A DNA stretch of 64,000 bases from Chitinophaga sp. HK235 (GTDB taxonomy: Bacteria > Bacteroidota > Bacteroidia > Chitinophagales > Chitinophagaceae): assembly GCF_018255755.1 (NCBI RefSeq), contig NZ_CP073766.1, positions 1,984,001 to 2,048,000 of the forward strand, read 5' to 3'. Positions 34,665 through 42,731 of the stretch are shown here, in pieces. Below the pieces are notes generated by a model. The model was not told the origin of the DNA, ran no database searches, and worked only from the letters and a program-made list of their open reading frames with translations. The number at the start of each line of letters is the position of its first letter. Position 1 is the stretch's first letter. A program made the translations under genes and the position numbers.

Positions 34665-35300
34665 TCAGATAACTAAATTCACTTCCTGGGGCGGTGGCGG
34701 CAGGGTAACCTGTTCCGTTGTGCCCATACTTTTATTTCCTTGTTCGATGGTGTCTGACACCCATTTAAAGAACTGGCGCAGCGTGGCGCTGTCGGCGGTG
34801 TCCAGATGAACGACCGTCTCCGTCAATTCCTTGAGCATATCGTTGTCGGCGGCCTTGCCTGCGGCGCATCCTACGATAGCGCCGAAATTGAGGCCTTTTA
34901 TTTTAGGGATCATTTCCCGGTACAGCTGCTGATCAGATGGTTTTCCATCTGTAAAAATGAACAGCAGCGGACGCCAGTCTCCTTTCTGGGTGGGCGTTCC
35001 GCGTTGTACATCTTTTACAACCCTGTGGTAGAGAAAATCGAGTCCTGCGCCGGTATGTGTGGGACCGCTCTGAGGACAGGTTATTTCCGGCAGCTGAAAA
35101 CTGACCAGTTCAGTGAGGGGCATCAGCTCCTTCACTTCTCTGTCAAAGGTGATGATACTGAGCCACAGAGAGTCCAGTGCATGGGCATCCATACGCAGGT
35201 TGCTGACCATTCCGCTCAGGGCATTGTTTAATGCCTGTATGGGCTCTCCATACATGGAACCGGAGGTGTCCAGCAGAAAATATACCGGTAGTCGTCGCAT
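34665..35300 (-). CDS. Stand-alone vWA protein of the Ter cluster
   Basis: This 211-residue protein is little more than a vWA domain. The MIDAS residues are LLDTSGSMYG, a Thr in THTGAGLDF and IFTDGKPSDQ. It lacks the zinc-binding domain of the TerY protein. The C-terminus is a proline-rich hydrophobic tail, TLPPPPQEVNLVI, almost the same as the tail of the next vWA protein (residues ELPPPPSELNIVV). That shared end suggests a common partner. It is a paralogue of the vWA gene at 35395-36033. Confidence 0.93.
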   Translation of the reverse strand: MRRLPVYFLLDTSGSMYGEPIQALNNALSGMVSNLRMDAHALDSLWLSIITFDREVKELMPLTELVSFQLPEITCPQSGPTHTGAGLDFLYHRVVKDVQRGTPTQKGDWRPLLFIFTDGKPSDQQLYREMIPKIKGLNFGAIVGCAAGKAADNDMLKELTETVVHLDTADSATLRQFFKWVSDTIEQGNKSMGTTEQVTLPPPPQEVNLVI

Positions 35301-35394
35301 GAACTGTGATATTTATGATGATTGATGATGGTGTGATGATCACGAAAGATGATAATGCTGTTTTTTCTGTGAGAAGAAAACAGGCAGCTGTTTA

Positions 35395-36033
35395 TCACAC
35401 TACAATATTCAGTTCTGAAGGCGGTGGCGGCAGTTCGTGCAGGCCGCTCACTTCTTTTCCGGAGTCTTCCACGCGGGTAGAACTGACGCCGATGGAAGCG
35501 GTCACCCAGGCGAAAAAGCGGGAGATGCTCTGACTATCAGCAGTATCGAGGCTCACCACATTTTCCGTGATTTGTTTCAGCACAGAGGTATCAGCACTGT
35601 GACCTGCGGCGCAGGCTACCGTATAAGCTGTTTTACGCTGACGGAAAGCAGTCAGACCGCTTTGCCAGTTATCAGTTGGCACACCATCTGTCATAATAAA
35701 CACCAGTGGTTTCCAGTCGCCTTTCTGTTCTGTGGTGGTTTTGGCCACTTCTCTGTCCATACAGGAGCTGACCAGCTGCAAAGCCTCTCCCAGCACGGTG
35801 GTGCCGGTAGCGCGGATATCCACCATCTGGAAAGAAGCCAGATCTGTCAGCGGTACTACCTGTTTGGCAGTACTATCAAAAGTAATGATGCTGATGAACG
35901 CGGTTTCGATGGCCTGCGGGTTTTGTCGTAATGCACTGATCATTACCTGCACACCATTTTTTACAGCCTCGATGGGCTCTCCGCTCATAGAGCCGGAAGT
36001 GTCCAGCAGGAGGTAAACGGGTAGTCTTCTCAT
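35395..36033 (-). CDS. Stand-alone vWA protein of the Ter cluster (paralogue)
   Basis: The protein has 212 residues from the ATG at 36033; the frame to 36072 adds 13 residues with no family match. The MIDAS is LLDTSGSMSG, Thr in GTTVLGEAL and IMTDGVPTDN. Like its paralogue it ends in a proline-rich tail (ELPPPPSELNIVV) and has no zinc domain. The two vWA genes are adjacent on the same strand and share their order of motifs and their starts (MRRLPVY), so they arose by tandem duplication. The 94-base gap between them has no recognised feature. Confidence 0.93.
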   Translation of the reverse strand: MRRLPVYLLLDTSGSMSGEPIEAVKNGVQVMISALRQNPQAIETAFISIITFDSTAKQVVPLTDLASFQMVDIRATGTTVLGEALQLVSSCMDREVAKTTTEQKGDWKPLVFIMTDGVPTDNWQSGLTAFRQRKTAYTVACAAGHSADTSVLKQITENVVSLDTADSQSISRFFAWVTASIGVSSTRVEDSGKEVSGLHELPPPPSELNIVV

Positions 36034-36106
36034 ACAATATCGGTTAAATGAACATAAAAACGCATTGCGCACGGGTTAACGTGTCATCATCTTTTATGCT
36101 ACAGTA

Positions 36107-36138
36107 AAATCAATAAATTCCTAAATCAATAAATCTCT
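36107..36138. repeat. Two tandem 16-base repeats near the end of the third terD
   Basis: AAATCAATAAATTCCT at 36107-36122 is followed at once by AAATCAATAAATCTCT at 36123-36138, with a partial third copy (AAATCAGG) running into the terD stop. The unit is AT-rich and lies in the 108-base gap before the next vWA gene. It may be replication slippage or a site for a binding protein. Confidence 0.7.
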
Positions 36139-36141
36139 AAA

Positions 36142-36825
36142 TCAGGAATAGGTCAGCTTCTTCAGTTCATCGATGAAACTATCGGACTGGTGCGGATTAC
36201 CAAGGGCTCTGAATTTCCAGGCACCATCTTTACGGTAAATTTCTGCAAAAGTCATAGAGCACATACCGTTATAGGTGCTGTCGCCGGAAAGGCTGAAGCG
36301 CGCGATTTCTTTACCATTGCGGTCTACCGCACGGATAAACGCATTTTCGATCATACCGAAATGCTGGTTGTTGGTACGTCCCTGATAGATGGTCACCATG
36401 AACAGTATTTTATCGTAACGCTGGTCCAGCTGGTCCAGTTTGATGATGATCTGTTCATCGTCGCCATCGCCTGCACCGGTCCTGTTGTCGCCTGTCAGCC
36501 AGATGTGGCCGGAAGGATGTTTCATGGAGTTGAAGAACACCACATCACTTTCGTATAGTCCCATCGATCTGCCATCTCTGGTTTGTACGCTGCGGCCCAG
36601 GTTGGCTACTTTTCCGTTGCTGTCCAGCAGCATGGCTACTGCATCCAGATCATACTCTCCTTCTTTTTTATCGCCACCAAAGAGTTTACCGAAGAAACCG
36701 CCTTCACTCTTCTTTTGTCTTACGTCCCAGCCCAATCCTACCGTCACGGTAGAAAGATCAAATTCTTCTCCTTTATCGTTCTTGCGAAGGTCAATCGTTT
36801 GACCTTTAACTAAGTTAATAGCCAT
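36142..36825 (-). CDS. terD: TerD-family protein (third of four) with Gly-rich insertion
   Basis: This 227-residue TerD protein has a start MAINLVKGQTIDL and an insertion KKSEGGFFGKLFGGDKKEG between the first strands. The acidic loops are EYDLDAVAMLLDS and LTGDNRTGAGDGDDEQIII. The C-terminus keeps the family ending FAEIYRKDGAWKFRALG. The Gly/Phe-rich insertion resembles membrane- or partner-binding loops but its role is unknown. It is the second gene of the minus-strand operon, 26 bases after the fourth terD. Confidence 0.95.
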   Translation of the reverse strand: MAINLVKGQTIDLRKNDKGEEFDLSTVTVGLGWDVRQKKSEGGFFGKLFGGDKKEGEYDLDAVAMLLDSNGKVANLGRSVQTRDGRSMGLYESDVVFFNSMKHPSGHIWLTGDNRTGAGDGDDEQIIIKLDQLDQRYDKILFMVTIYQGRTNNQHFGMIENAFIRAVDRNGKEIARFSLSGDSTYNGMCSMTFAEIYRKDGAWKFRALGNPHQSDSFIDELKKLTYS

Positions 36826-36851
36826 ATGGATAGGTTTAAGTATGAAGGATA

Positions 36852-37427
36852 TTATTTAATGATCTGTCCTTTAAAATATTTGGAGAGGAAAAATGAGAGG
36901 TCTTCCTTGTAACCTTTGCCGGAGGCTTCAAACTTCCACTTTCCTTCTTTTACATAGAGGCGGCCAAACTCCACACCTGTTTCGATAGAGAAGTCTTCTC
37001 CCAGTTCATATTTGGCTATCTCCTGAGAATTGGCGTTATCAACGATACGGATATACGAATCCCTTACCTGTCCGAAGTTCTGTCTTCTGGCGATAGCGTC
37101 GTGGATAGTCACCACAAACAGGATTTCCTTTACGCGGGGGTCTACCTTGGTGAGGTCTACCATGATGGTTTCATCATCACCACCGTCACTGTTGCCACCG
37201 GTAGGATCATCACCCGTATGATGCAGTGCACTGTCCGGAGAATCTACGTTGCCATAAAACACAAAAAAACCTTCTTCTGGAATCAACCTGTTATCATCGA
37301 TCATAAAGGCAGAAGCATCCAGATCGAAAGCCGCACTGGTTCCTTCATTCGGTTCCCATCCCAGTCCGACACTGATACTGGACAAGCCAATATCAATCCT
37401 TTGTCCTTTTTGTAAGTTAATAGCCAT
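36852..37427 (-). CDS. terD: TerD-family protein (fourth of four, first gene of the minus operon)
   Basis: This 191-residue TerD domain opens with MAINLQKGQRIDIGLSS. Its calcium loops are AFDLDASAFMIDD and TGDDPTGGNSDGGDDETIMV. The centre (LFVVTIHDAIARRQNFGQVR) and end (FGRLYVKEGKWKFEASG) closely resemble the first TerD at 25763. The pair (first and fourth) look like recent paralogues placed at the head of each operon. It is the promoter-proximal gene of the minus-strand Ter unit. Confidence 0.95.
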   Translation of the reverse strand: MAINLQKGQRIDIGLSSISVGLGWEPNEGTSAAFDLDASAFMIDDNRLIPEEGFFVFYGNVDSPDSALHHTGDDPTGGNSDGGDDETIMVDLTKVDPRVKEILFVVTIHDAIARRQNFGQVRDSYIRIVDNANSQEIAKYELGEDFSIETGVEFGRLYVKEGKWKFEASGKGYKEDLSFFLSKYFKGQIIK

Positions 37428-37509
37428 TGTTCTGAAATTTTAAAACGTAGGTAAGATAATGTTTTTAAATTATAATGAATATTGCATATTTGAAAATTTA
37501 CATATGTAG

Positions 37510-37517
37510 CAAAGGTA
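37510..37517 (-). promoter_or_regulatory. Candidate -7 box for the minus-strand Ter operon
   Basis: On the minus strand the bases read TACCTTTG, an exact match to TAnnTTTG, 83 bases before the TerD start at 37427. The leader between is very AT-rich. It would drive the whole operon from terD to terC. No clear -33 box is visible. Confidence 0.5.
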
Positions 37518-37530
37518 AAATCAGGAAATT

Positions 37531-38217
37531 TTATTCATTATTCCCTTTCAGCTTATCGTGATCTTTAATATCGGGCCATTCAAACATAGCCGGGTCCAGC
37601 TGCTTTTTCACCACCTTTACCGCTTTATACTCCATTATGAAATAGTCATCCATAATCACTTTAATATCCAAAGGCACTGCCTTTATTTTCGGATATATAA
37701 AATCAAAGTTATTGTGGCTGAAATGACTGAAGTGTTCCGGGTTCAGGGGTAATCTATCCGAATAGCTGAAAAACCGCTTAACATTAATATCACCATATGC
37801 CGTTTCAATAAAAAACTGGTTACAGGGAAATCCTGCCAGACTATCCTTTTCAAAAATATACTTGAAGGAAAGCACCTGGCTATGCTTCTGGGGGTCTCCC
37901 GGACGTACTGCCGGGGAATTTCCTGTAAAAGTGATAAACACCTCATTTCGGATCGGGCTATACATTTCCGTCAGTGTCTCATTTCCATCAATATTTTTAC
38001 GGCCTTTAAATACCCATTTGTAGCATCCGTTTTTGTAGTAATAAACGGATGAAGTACCAAAACGTTCCTTTGCTTTTTTTATATCAGCAGTACTGTCAGT
38101 GTAGGAGACGGTATGTACAAATTCAATATACCCTTCAAATTCTTCAGGGGCCTGTTCCTGCCCGTACAAAAACTGTACGGACAAGATCAGGCATACAAAT
38201 ACATAAATCGTTTTCAT
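37531..38217 (-). CDS. Secreted protein, GLPGLI/DUF4412-like
   Basis: This 228-residue protein starts with a signal peptide, MKTIYVFVCLILSVQFLYGQ. The mature part is beta-rich and has a lipocalin-like pattern: FEGYIEFVHTVSY near the N-terminus, YYYKNGCYKWVFKG in the centre and KYIFEKDSLAGFPCNQF later. This is the layout of the GLPGLI/DUF4412 group of Bacteroidota secreted proteins, whose function is not known. Two Cys (in NGCYK and FPCNQ) may form a disulfide. It follows pepD on the same strand after 17 bases. Confidence 0.8.
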   Translation of the reverse strand: MKTIYVFVCLILSVQFLYGQEQAPEEFEGYIEFVHTVSYTDSTADIKKAKERFGTSSVYYYKNGCYKWVFKGRKNIDGNETLTEMYSPIRNEVFITFTGNSPAVRPGDPQKHSQVLSFKYIFEKDSLAGFPCNQFFIETAYGDINVKRFFSYSDRLPLNPEHFSHFSHNNFDFIYPKIKAVPLDIKVIMDDYFIMEYKAVKVVKKQLDPAMFEWPDIKDHDKLKGNNE

Positions 38218-38234
38218 CAGGTAAGGGCTAAATA

Positions 38235-39689
38235 CTATCGTTTCGGTATCTCTCTCAGAATATGCAGCAGGTAATCATAAAAACGACCTACAGAGGATAT
38301 CTGTACACATTCATTGGGAGAGTGTGCACCGCGGATGATGGGTCCGAAAGAAACCATATCGGGGCCATTCATCAGCGAACCCAGGATACCGCATTCCAGA
38401 CCAGCGTGGAGAGCGCCCACTTTTGGCACATGATCAAAATGGTCGTTATACAGGGAACGTACCAGTTTCAGGATAGCAGAATCCGGATTGGGTTTCCAGC
38501 CGGGATAACCACCAGTCTGCGATACTTCACAGCCCATATTTTCGAAAGCGGCTCTAACGGCCAGGGCTACATCTTCTTTGGTGCTTTCCACGCTGCTGCG
38601 CTGCAGGGACTGTGTGGTAAACGTACCATCTTTTACGATCACTCTGGCGAGGTTGGTGGAAGTTTCCACGAGGTCTTTAATATCGGGGCTCATGCGGAAT
38701 ACGCCGTTGGGCACTGCATAAAGGGCATTCAGCAGCTTGCTGAAATAGGCTGGTTCCATCATGGCCGCGGGTGCGGCTGTTGGGATAGCCTCTACCGTTA
38801 GACCAGCTTCGATGGTTTTGTATTCTTCGGTGAGCACGGCTGCGAACGTACGGATAAACGTTTCAAAACCGGCTTTATCGGTGCCAGGTATCACCACTGT
38901 AGCGCGGGATTCGCGGGGGATGGCATTACGCAGGCTGCCGCCGTCGAGGGTGGCCAGGCCCAGGTCGAAAGACTGTTTAGCTTTATACAGCAGGCGGTTC
39001 ATCAGTTTGTTGGCATTGCCTCTGCCTCTGTGTATGTCTATGCCGGAATGGCCTCCCAGCAAACCTTTGATGGTGATGGCATAAGCAGTATAACCTGCCG
39101 GAACGGCTACCTCCTGGTAACTGCCACGGGTATTGGTGTCCAGGCCGCCGGCGCAGCCGATGGTCAGTTCATCTTCCTCTTCCGTGTCGAGGTTCAGCAG
39201 GATACGGCCGCTGAAATTAGCAGGATCGAGCTGCATAGCGCCGGTCATGCCTGTTTCCTCATCGATGGTAAACATGGCTTCTATAGCCGGATGTTGTAAG
39301 TCTTTGGCCGACAGGATCGCCATGATGGCGGCTACGCCGATGCCGTTGTCTGCGCCTAAGGTAGTGCCACGGGCCCTTACCCAGTCGCCGTCTATATACA
39401 TATCGATGCCCTGGGTATCGAAGTCAAATACAGTATCACCGTTTTTCTGGTGTACCATATCCACGTGTGATTGCAGGATGACAGTCTGCCGGTCTTCCAT
39501 TCCGGGGGTAGCCGGTTTTTTGATAACCACGTTCCCGACAGCGTCTTTCTTCGTTTCCAGTCCCAGTTGTTGTCCGAATTCCATCATAAAGGCGATCACC
39601 CTTTCTTCCTTTTTGGAAGCCCTGGGTATAGCATTCAGGTTGCTGAAGTGCTGCCATAAAGCCTGCGGGGCAAGTGTTGTTAGTTCCAT
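38235..39689 (-). CDS. pepD: Aminoacyl-histidine dipeptidase (peptidase D, M20C)
   Basis: The product has 484 residues, the usual PepD length. Metal-binding and catalytic features are LQSHVDMVHQ (His and Asp), TLGADNGIGVA (bridging Asp), MFTIDEETGMTGA (catalytic Glu pair), LNLDTEEEDELTIGCAGG and, near the C-terminus, GALHAGLECGIL and IIRGAHSPNE (late His). The enzyme is a zinc-dependent cytosolic peptidase that cleaves Xaa-His and other dipeptides. It lies after an AAA ATPase gene, 80 bases away, and before the secreted-protein gene. Confidence 0.96.
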   Translation of the reverse strand: MELTTLAPQALWQHFSNLNAIPRASKKEERVIAFMMEFGQQLGLETKKDAVGNVVIKKPATPGMEDRQTVILQSHVDMVHQKNGDTVFDFDTQGIDMYIDGDWVRARGTTLGADNGIGVAAIMAILSAKDLQHPAIEAMFTIDEETGMTGAMQLDPANFSGRILLNLDTEEEDELTIGCAGGLDTNTRGSYQEVAVPAGYTAYAITIKGLLGGHSGIDIHRGRGNANKLMNRLLYKAKQSFDLGLATLDGGSLRNAIPRESRATVVIPGTDKAGFETFIRTFAAVLTEEYKTIEAGLTVEAIPTAAPAAMMEPAYFSKLLNALYAVPNGVFRMSPDIKDLVETSTNLARVIVKDGTFTTQSLQRSSVESTKEDVALAVRAAFENMGCEVSQTGGYPGWKPNPDSAILKLVRSLYNDHFDHVPKVGALHAGLECGILGSLMNGPDMVSFGPIIRGAHSPNECVQISSVGRFYDYLLHILREIPKR

Positions 39690-39769
39690 GTAAAGCTGTT
39701 ATAAGAAAATTGTTGTGGCATAAATATCCGGCTGGCAATGTATATAAATCCTGTGAAACGCACAAAATG

Positions 39770-40558
39770 CTACAGATAACGCAGATAGGAACCGGGGTTG
39801 CTCAGGAAGGAGTGGGTAATCCGATAATGTTCCGTTTCCTGGTATTCAACAGGTTGTATTCCCTCTCCCTGTATCTCATAGAGCTGAGCTTCCGGGATGC
39901 CCATCAGGATGGGCGAATGGGTGGCGATGATAAACTGTGTGTTATGACTTTTCAGCACCTCCAGGATATAGGAGATGAGAGCAAGTTGTTTTTGCGGCGA
40001 CAGCGCGGCTTCCGGCTCGTCCAGCAGGTAGATGCCATTGTCGGAGATCTTTTCTTCTATTATTTTCAGATAGGCTTCTCCGTGGGAAAAGGCCAGCAGG
40101 TTCTCCCCATAGTCGCGGCGCATCTCACGCAGGGCCATGTTCATTCCATCATTGAGTTCATTGATCACCGCATCGGCCACCTCTCCGCGCAATGGTTCCA
40201 GGTGCATATTGTTCCTGTCACGCTGACGTTTCAGGCTATAGATAAAATCGCTGAAATCTTCTGCCCGGAAAAAAAATCCTTTCAGTGGCTTTCTGACCTG
40301 TTGTATATTCAGATAGGGCTGCAGGGTCCTTGCGGCCTCAAAGCCTTCCCGCATACCGATGTCCCCTCCCATCAGCGGGAGGTCCAGATGAAGTGCAATA
40401 CTCTCCAGCAAAGTGGATTTACCACTGCCGTTGTCTCCCACCAGAATAGTGATCCGTTTATCAAGGGCTATGTCTTTGGCAAACCTGACAGCCGGCACAT
40501 CGTACGGAAAAGGATGTTGTCTTGTAGTGTTAATGGAAAAAGAGCGAAGGAAAGGCAT
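39770..40558 (-). CDS. AAA-family ATPase (small SMC/RecF-like)
   Basis: The protein has 262 residues from the ATG at 40558; a TTG at 40567 is possible. Walker A is ILVGDNGSGKSTLLE, the signature-like region contains FSHGEAYLKII, Walker B is IYLLDEPEAALSP, and the H-loop follows as FIIATHSPILMG. The size and domain order match the small AAA_21/AAA_ATP-cassette ATPases that occur alone in many genomes. No partner nuclease or toxin gene is next to it. It starts 155 bases from the divergent sigma factor gene. Confidence 0.9.
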   Translation of the reverse strand: MPFLRSFSINTTRQHPFPYDVPAVRFAKDIALDKRITILVGDNGSGKSTLLESIALHLDLPLMGGDIGMREGFEAARTLQPYLNIQQVRKPLKGFFFRAEDFSDFIYSLKRQRDRNNMHLEPLRGEVADAVINELNDGMNMALREMRRDYGENLLAFSHGEAYLKIIEEKISDNGIYLLDEPEAALSPQKQLALISYILEVLKSHNTQFIIATHSPILMGIPEAQLYEIQGEGIQPVEYQETEHYRITHSFLSNPGSYLRYL

Positions 40559-40676
40559 AACAAGCAATATTAAACGACGCTACAAGGTATAAAAAAAGGG
40601 TATAACAAGAATAATTCCGGTCACTTTTTTTCATTTTTAGCCTGGTGTATTTTAATCTGCCTAGTGTTATTTTGTA

Positions 40677-40684
40677 TAAGTTTG
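40677..40684 (+). promoter_or_regulatory. Candidate -7 box for the first sigma factor gene
   Basis: TAAGTTTG is an exact match to TAnnTTTG, 29 bases before the TTG at 40713. No -33 element with standard spacing was found. The 40559-40712 interval between the divergent ATPase and sigma genes holds no other feature. Confidence 0.4.
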
Positions 40685-40712
40685 CAATATCAAAACACCA
40701 ACCAACTATACC

Positions 40713-41309
40713 TTGTTTTTCAATCAACTACACAACGAGAGAGCGCTGCTGGATGATATTGCAAATGGTGATGAGCGGGCATTCAGCGTTCTTTTTGCTC
40801 ATTATTATCCTTTTTTGTTTTCTGTGGTAAAGCGTTTTTCCCTGGATGACAGCGATGTGCAGGAAGCATTGCAGGAAACTTTTATACAGGTCTGGCTGAA
40901 CAGGGACCGACTGGCAGCGGTTGAGAATATACAGGGATGGCTATTACGCATCGCTACCCGCAGATGCCGCGAGGTATTACGTAAAACCCTGTTGCGGGAA
41001 CGTACGGCCCTGCAAGCCAATGCAAGCGTTGAAGAACAGGTGAAAGTTACGCCCGAACATCACATGCAGGGCGGCGAAATAAAACGACTGGTACAGGAAG
41101 CCCTGGACCAGATGCCGGAACAACGCCGGCGGATCTACCTGATGAGCAGGGAAATGGGACTTAAACCCGCTGAAATTGCCGAACAACTCTCTCTTTCCGT
41201 CAGTACCGTTAAAAATACCCTCGTAATAGCCCTCAAACAAATACGTGAACACCTGGAAGATGCAGGTTATGCCCTTATCTACATATACTTTTTTTATAAT
41301 ATCCTATAA
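40713..41309 (+). CDS. ECF-type RNA polymerase sigma factor (FecI-like), first locus
   Basis: This 198-residue sigma factor has region 2 (YPFLFSVVKRFSLDDSDVQEALQETFIQVWLN) and region 4 (LDQMPEQRRRIYLMSREMGLKPAEIAEQLSLSVSTVKN). No ATG is available in frame upstream of region 2, and an in-frame stop lies at 40677-40679. The first usable start is the TTG at 40713, giving MFFNQLHNE. The next gene is fecR-like, then susC, so the sigma factor is regulated by the FecR protein when SusC signals. Confidence 0.9.
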   Translation: MFFNQLHNERALLDDIANGDERAFSVLFAHYYPFLFSVVKRFSLDDSDVQEALQETFIQVWLNRDRLAAVENIQGWLLRIATRRCREVLRKTLLRERTALQANASVEEQVKVTPEHHMQGGEIKRLVQEALDQMPEQRRRIYLMSREMGLKPAEIAEQLSLSVSTVKNTLVIALKQIREHLEDAGYALIYIYFFYNIL

Positions 41310-41377
41310 AAAAATGACTTTGGAGTAGTACGTTTTGCCGCGGCGTTGCACTTTATATTGACAAAGACAGAAGTGCA

Positions 41378-42625
41378 ATGGAGCTTGAACGGTTTCAATT
41401 TTTATTGGAGCAATATAAAAAGCGGCAGCTCTCCGGAGCTGAGTACGAGGAATTGCTGGCACTTACCGATAATACGAATGAAGAACAATGGGAAACCCTG
41501 GTAACACAGTTATTGCAAACCACACAGTGGCAACCTGCGCATCTGGCCAGGGAGTTCATTGATAAGGAATTGTTGTTGGTATTGGCTGCCGACAAAATGC
41601 CGTTAACTGATAAGCAGCATCGTATACCATCCGGCCCCCGGGTACATCTTCTGATCAGATGGAGATGGGTGGCTGCTGCCATAATATTTGTTTTACTGAC
41701 CGTCAGCTCCTTCTTTTGGTTGCAGCATAATCACAAACAGACCATGATAGCTGCTTCCCAACCATTACCGGTGAACAGGCCCCCCGGACATCAGGGGGCC
41801 ATATTAACACTGGCAGATGGCAGTCAGTTAGTATTGGACAGCCTGAATAATGGTGTAATCGCCAATCAGAAAGGGGCCCATGTAGTATTAAACAACGGTC
41901 AACTGTTGTACGACGCCCAACAAGCCAGCGAAATAAGTTATAATACCATTACCACCCCGCATGGAAGACAATATGCCTTAGTACTATCAGATGGCTCACG
42001 GGTATGGCTAAACGCAGGCAGTTCTTTAAAATACCCCACCACTTTCAGTAACGAGGAAAGAATAGTGGAATTATCCGGCGAAGCCTACTTTGAGGTAACC
42101 AGGATCACGAACAAAGGCACCGCGAAAAAAATACCTTTTATCGTTAAAACCATCTCCCAGCAAATTCTGGTCCTTGGTACGAGCTTCAACATCAATGCTT
42201 ACAGCAATGAAGCGGCGGCCAAAACCACCCTGATCGAAGGAATGGTACGCGTAGCAGCAGCCGGTGCTTCACAAGTGGCTGTTGTCCTGAAACCTGGCCA
42301 GCAGGCTGTGTCGGCAACCATCACAGGGAGCCCGACCCCAGCATCCGTAAAAGTAATCGACAGCCCTGATATTGATCAGATAATAGCCTGGAAAAACGGG
42401 GCTTTCAACTTCGAGGACCTGCCACTGGAAGAAGCCATGCGTCAGCTGGAACGATGGTATGATATCAAAGTGATTTATGAGAATGGTATTCCGGATATCC
42501 GGTTTTTCGGAGGTGTAGACCGCAATATGAATTTAGGCGACCTACTGGAAATGTTTGCTGAAGCAGGTCTTAAATACAGAATGGAAGGAGGCGGGAAGCT
42601 GATTGTCATGAATGGAAAAAATTAA
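41378..42625 (+). CDS. FecR-family anti-sigma factor, first locus
   Basis: The product has 415 residues. The cytoplasmic N-terminus (1-90) is followed by one membrane helix (WVAAAIIFVLLTVSSFFWLQ). The periplasmic FecR domain contains HGRQYALVLSDGSRVWLNAGS and VELSGEAYFEV, and the C-terminus is a DUF4974 secretin-like domain (GAFNFEDLPLEEAMRQLERWYDIKV). It receives a signal from the STN domain of the SusC protein encoded next and releases the sigma factor encoded just upstream. Confidence 0.95.
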   Translation: MELERFQFLLEQYKKRQLSGAEYEELLALTDNTNEEQWETLVTQLLQTTQWQPAHLAREFIDKELLLVLAADKMPLTDKQHRIPSGPRVHLLIRWRWVAAAIIFVLLTVSSFFWLQHNHKQTMIAASQPLPVNRPPGHQGAILTLADGSQLVLDSLNNGVIANQKGAHVVLNNGQLLYDAQQASEISYNTITTPHGRQYALVLSDGSRVWLNAGSSLKYPTTFSNEERIVELSGEAYFEVTRITNKGTAKKIPFIVKTISQQILVLGTSFNINAYSNEAAAKTTLIEGMVRVAAAGASQVAVVLKPGQQAVSATITGSPTPASVKVIDSPDIDQIIAWKNGAFNFEDLPLEEAMRQLERWYDIKVIYENGIPDIRFFGGVDRNMNLGDLLEMFAEAGLKYRMEGGGKLIVMNGKN

Positions 42626-42731
42626 TACAAACTAAAAAACCGCCACGGTTAGGGCCCATGACGGTTAAACGACTTAGTTAATATTAGACGTGAGGAACCA
42701 CATTTGCTAAAACCAAAATCAATTGCAAAGT

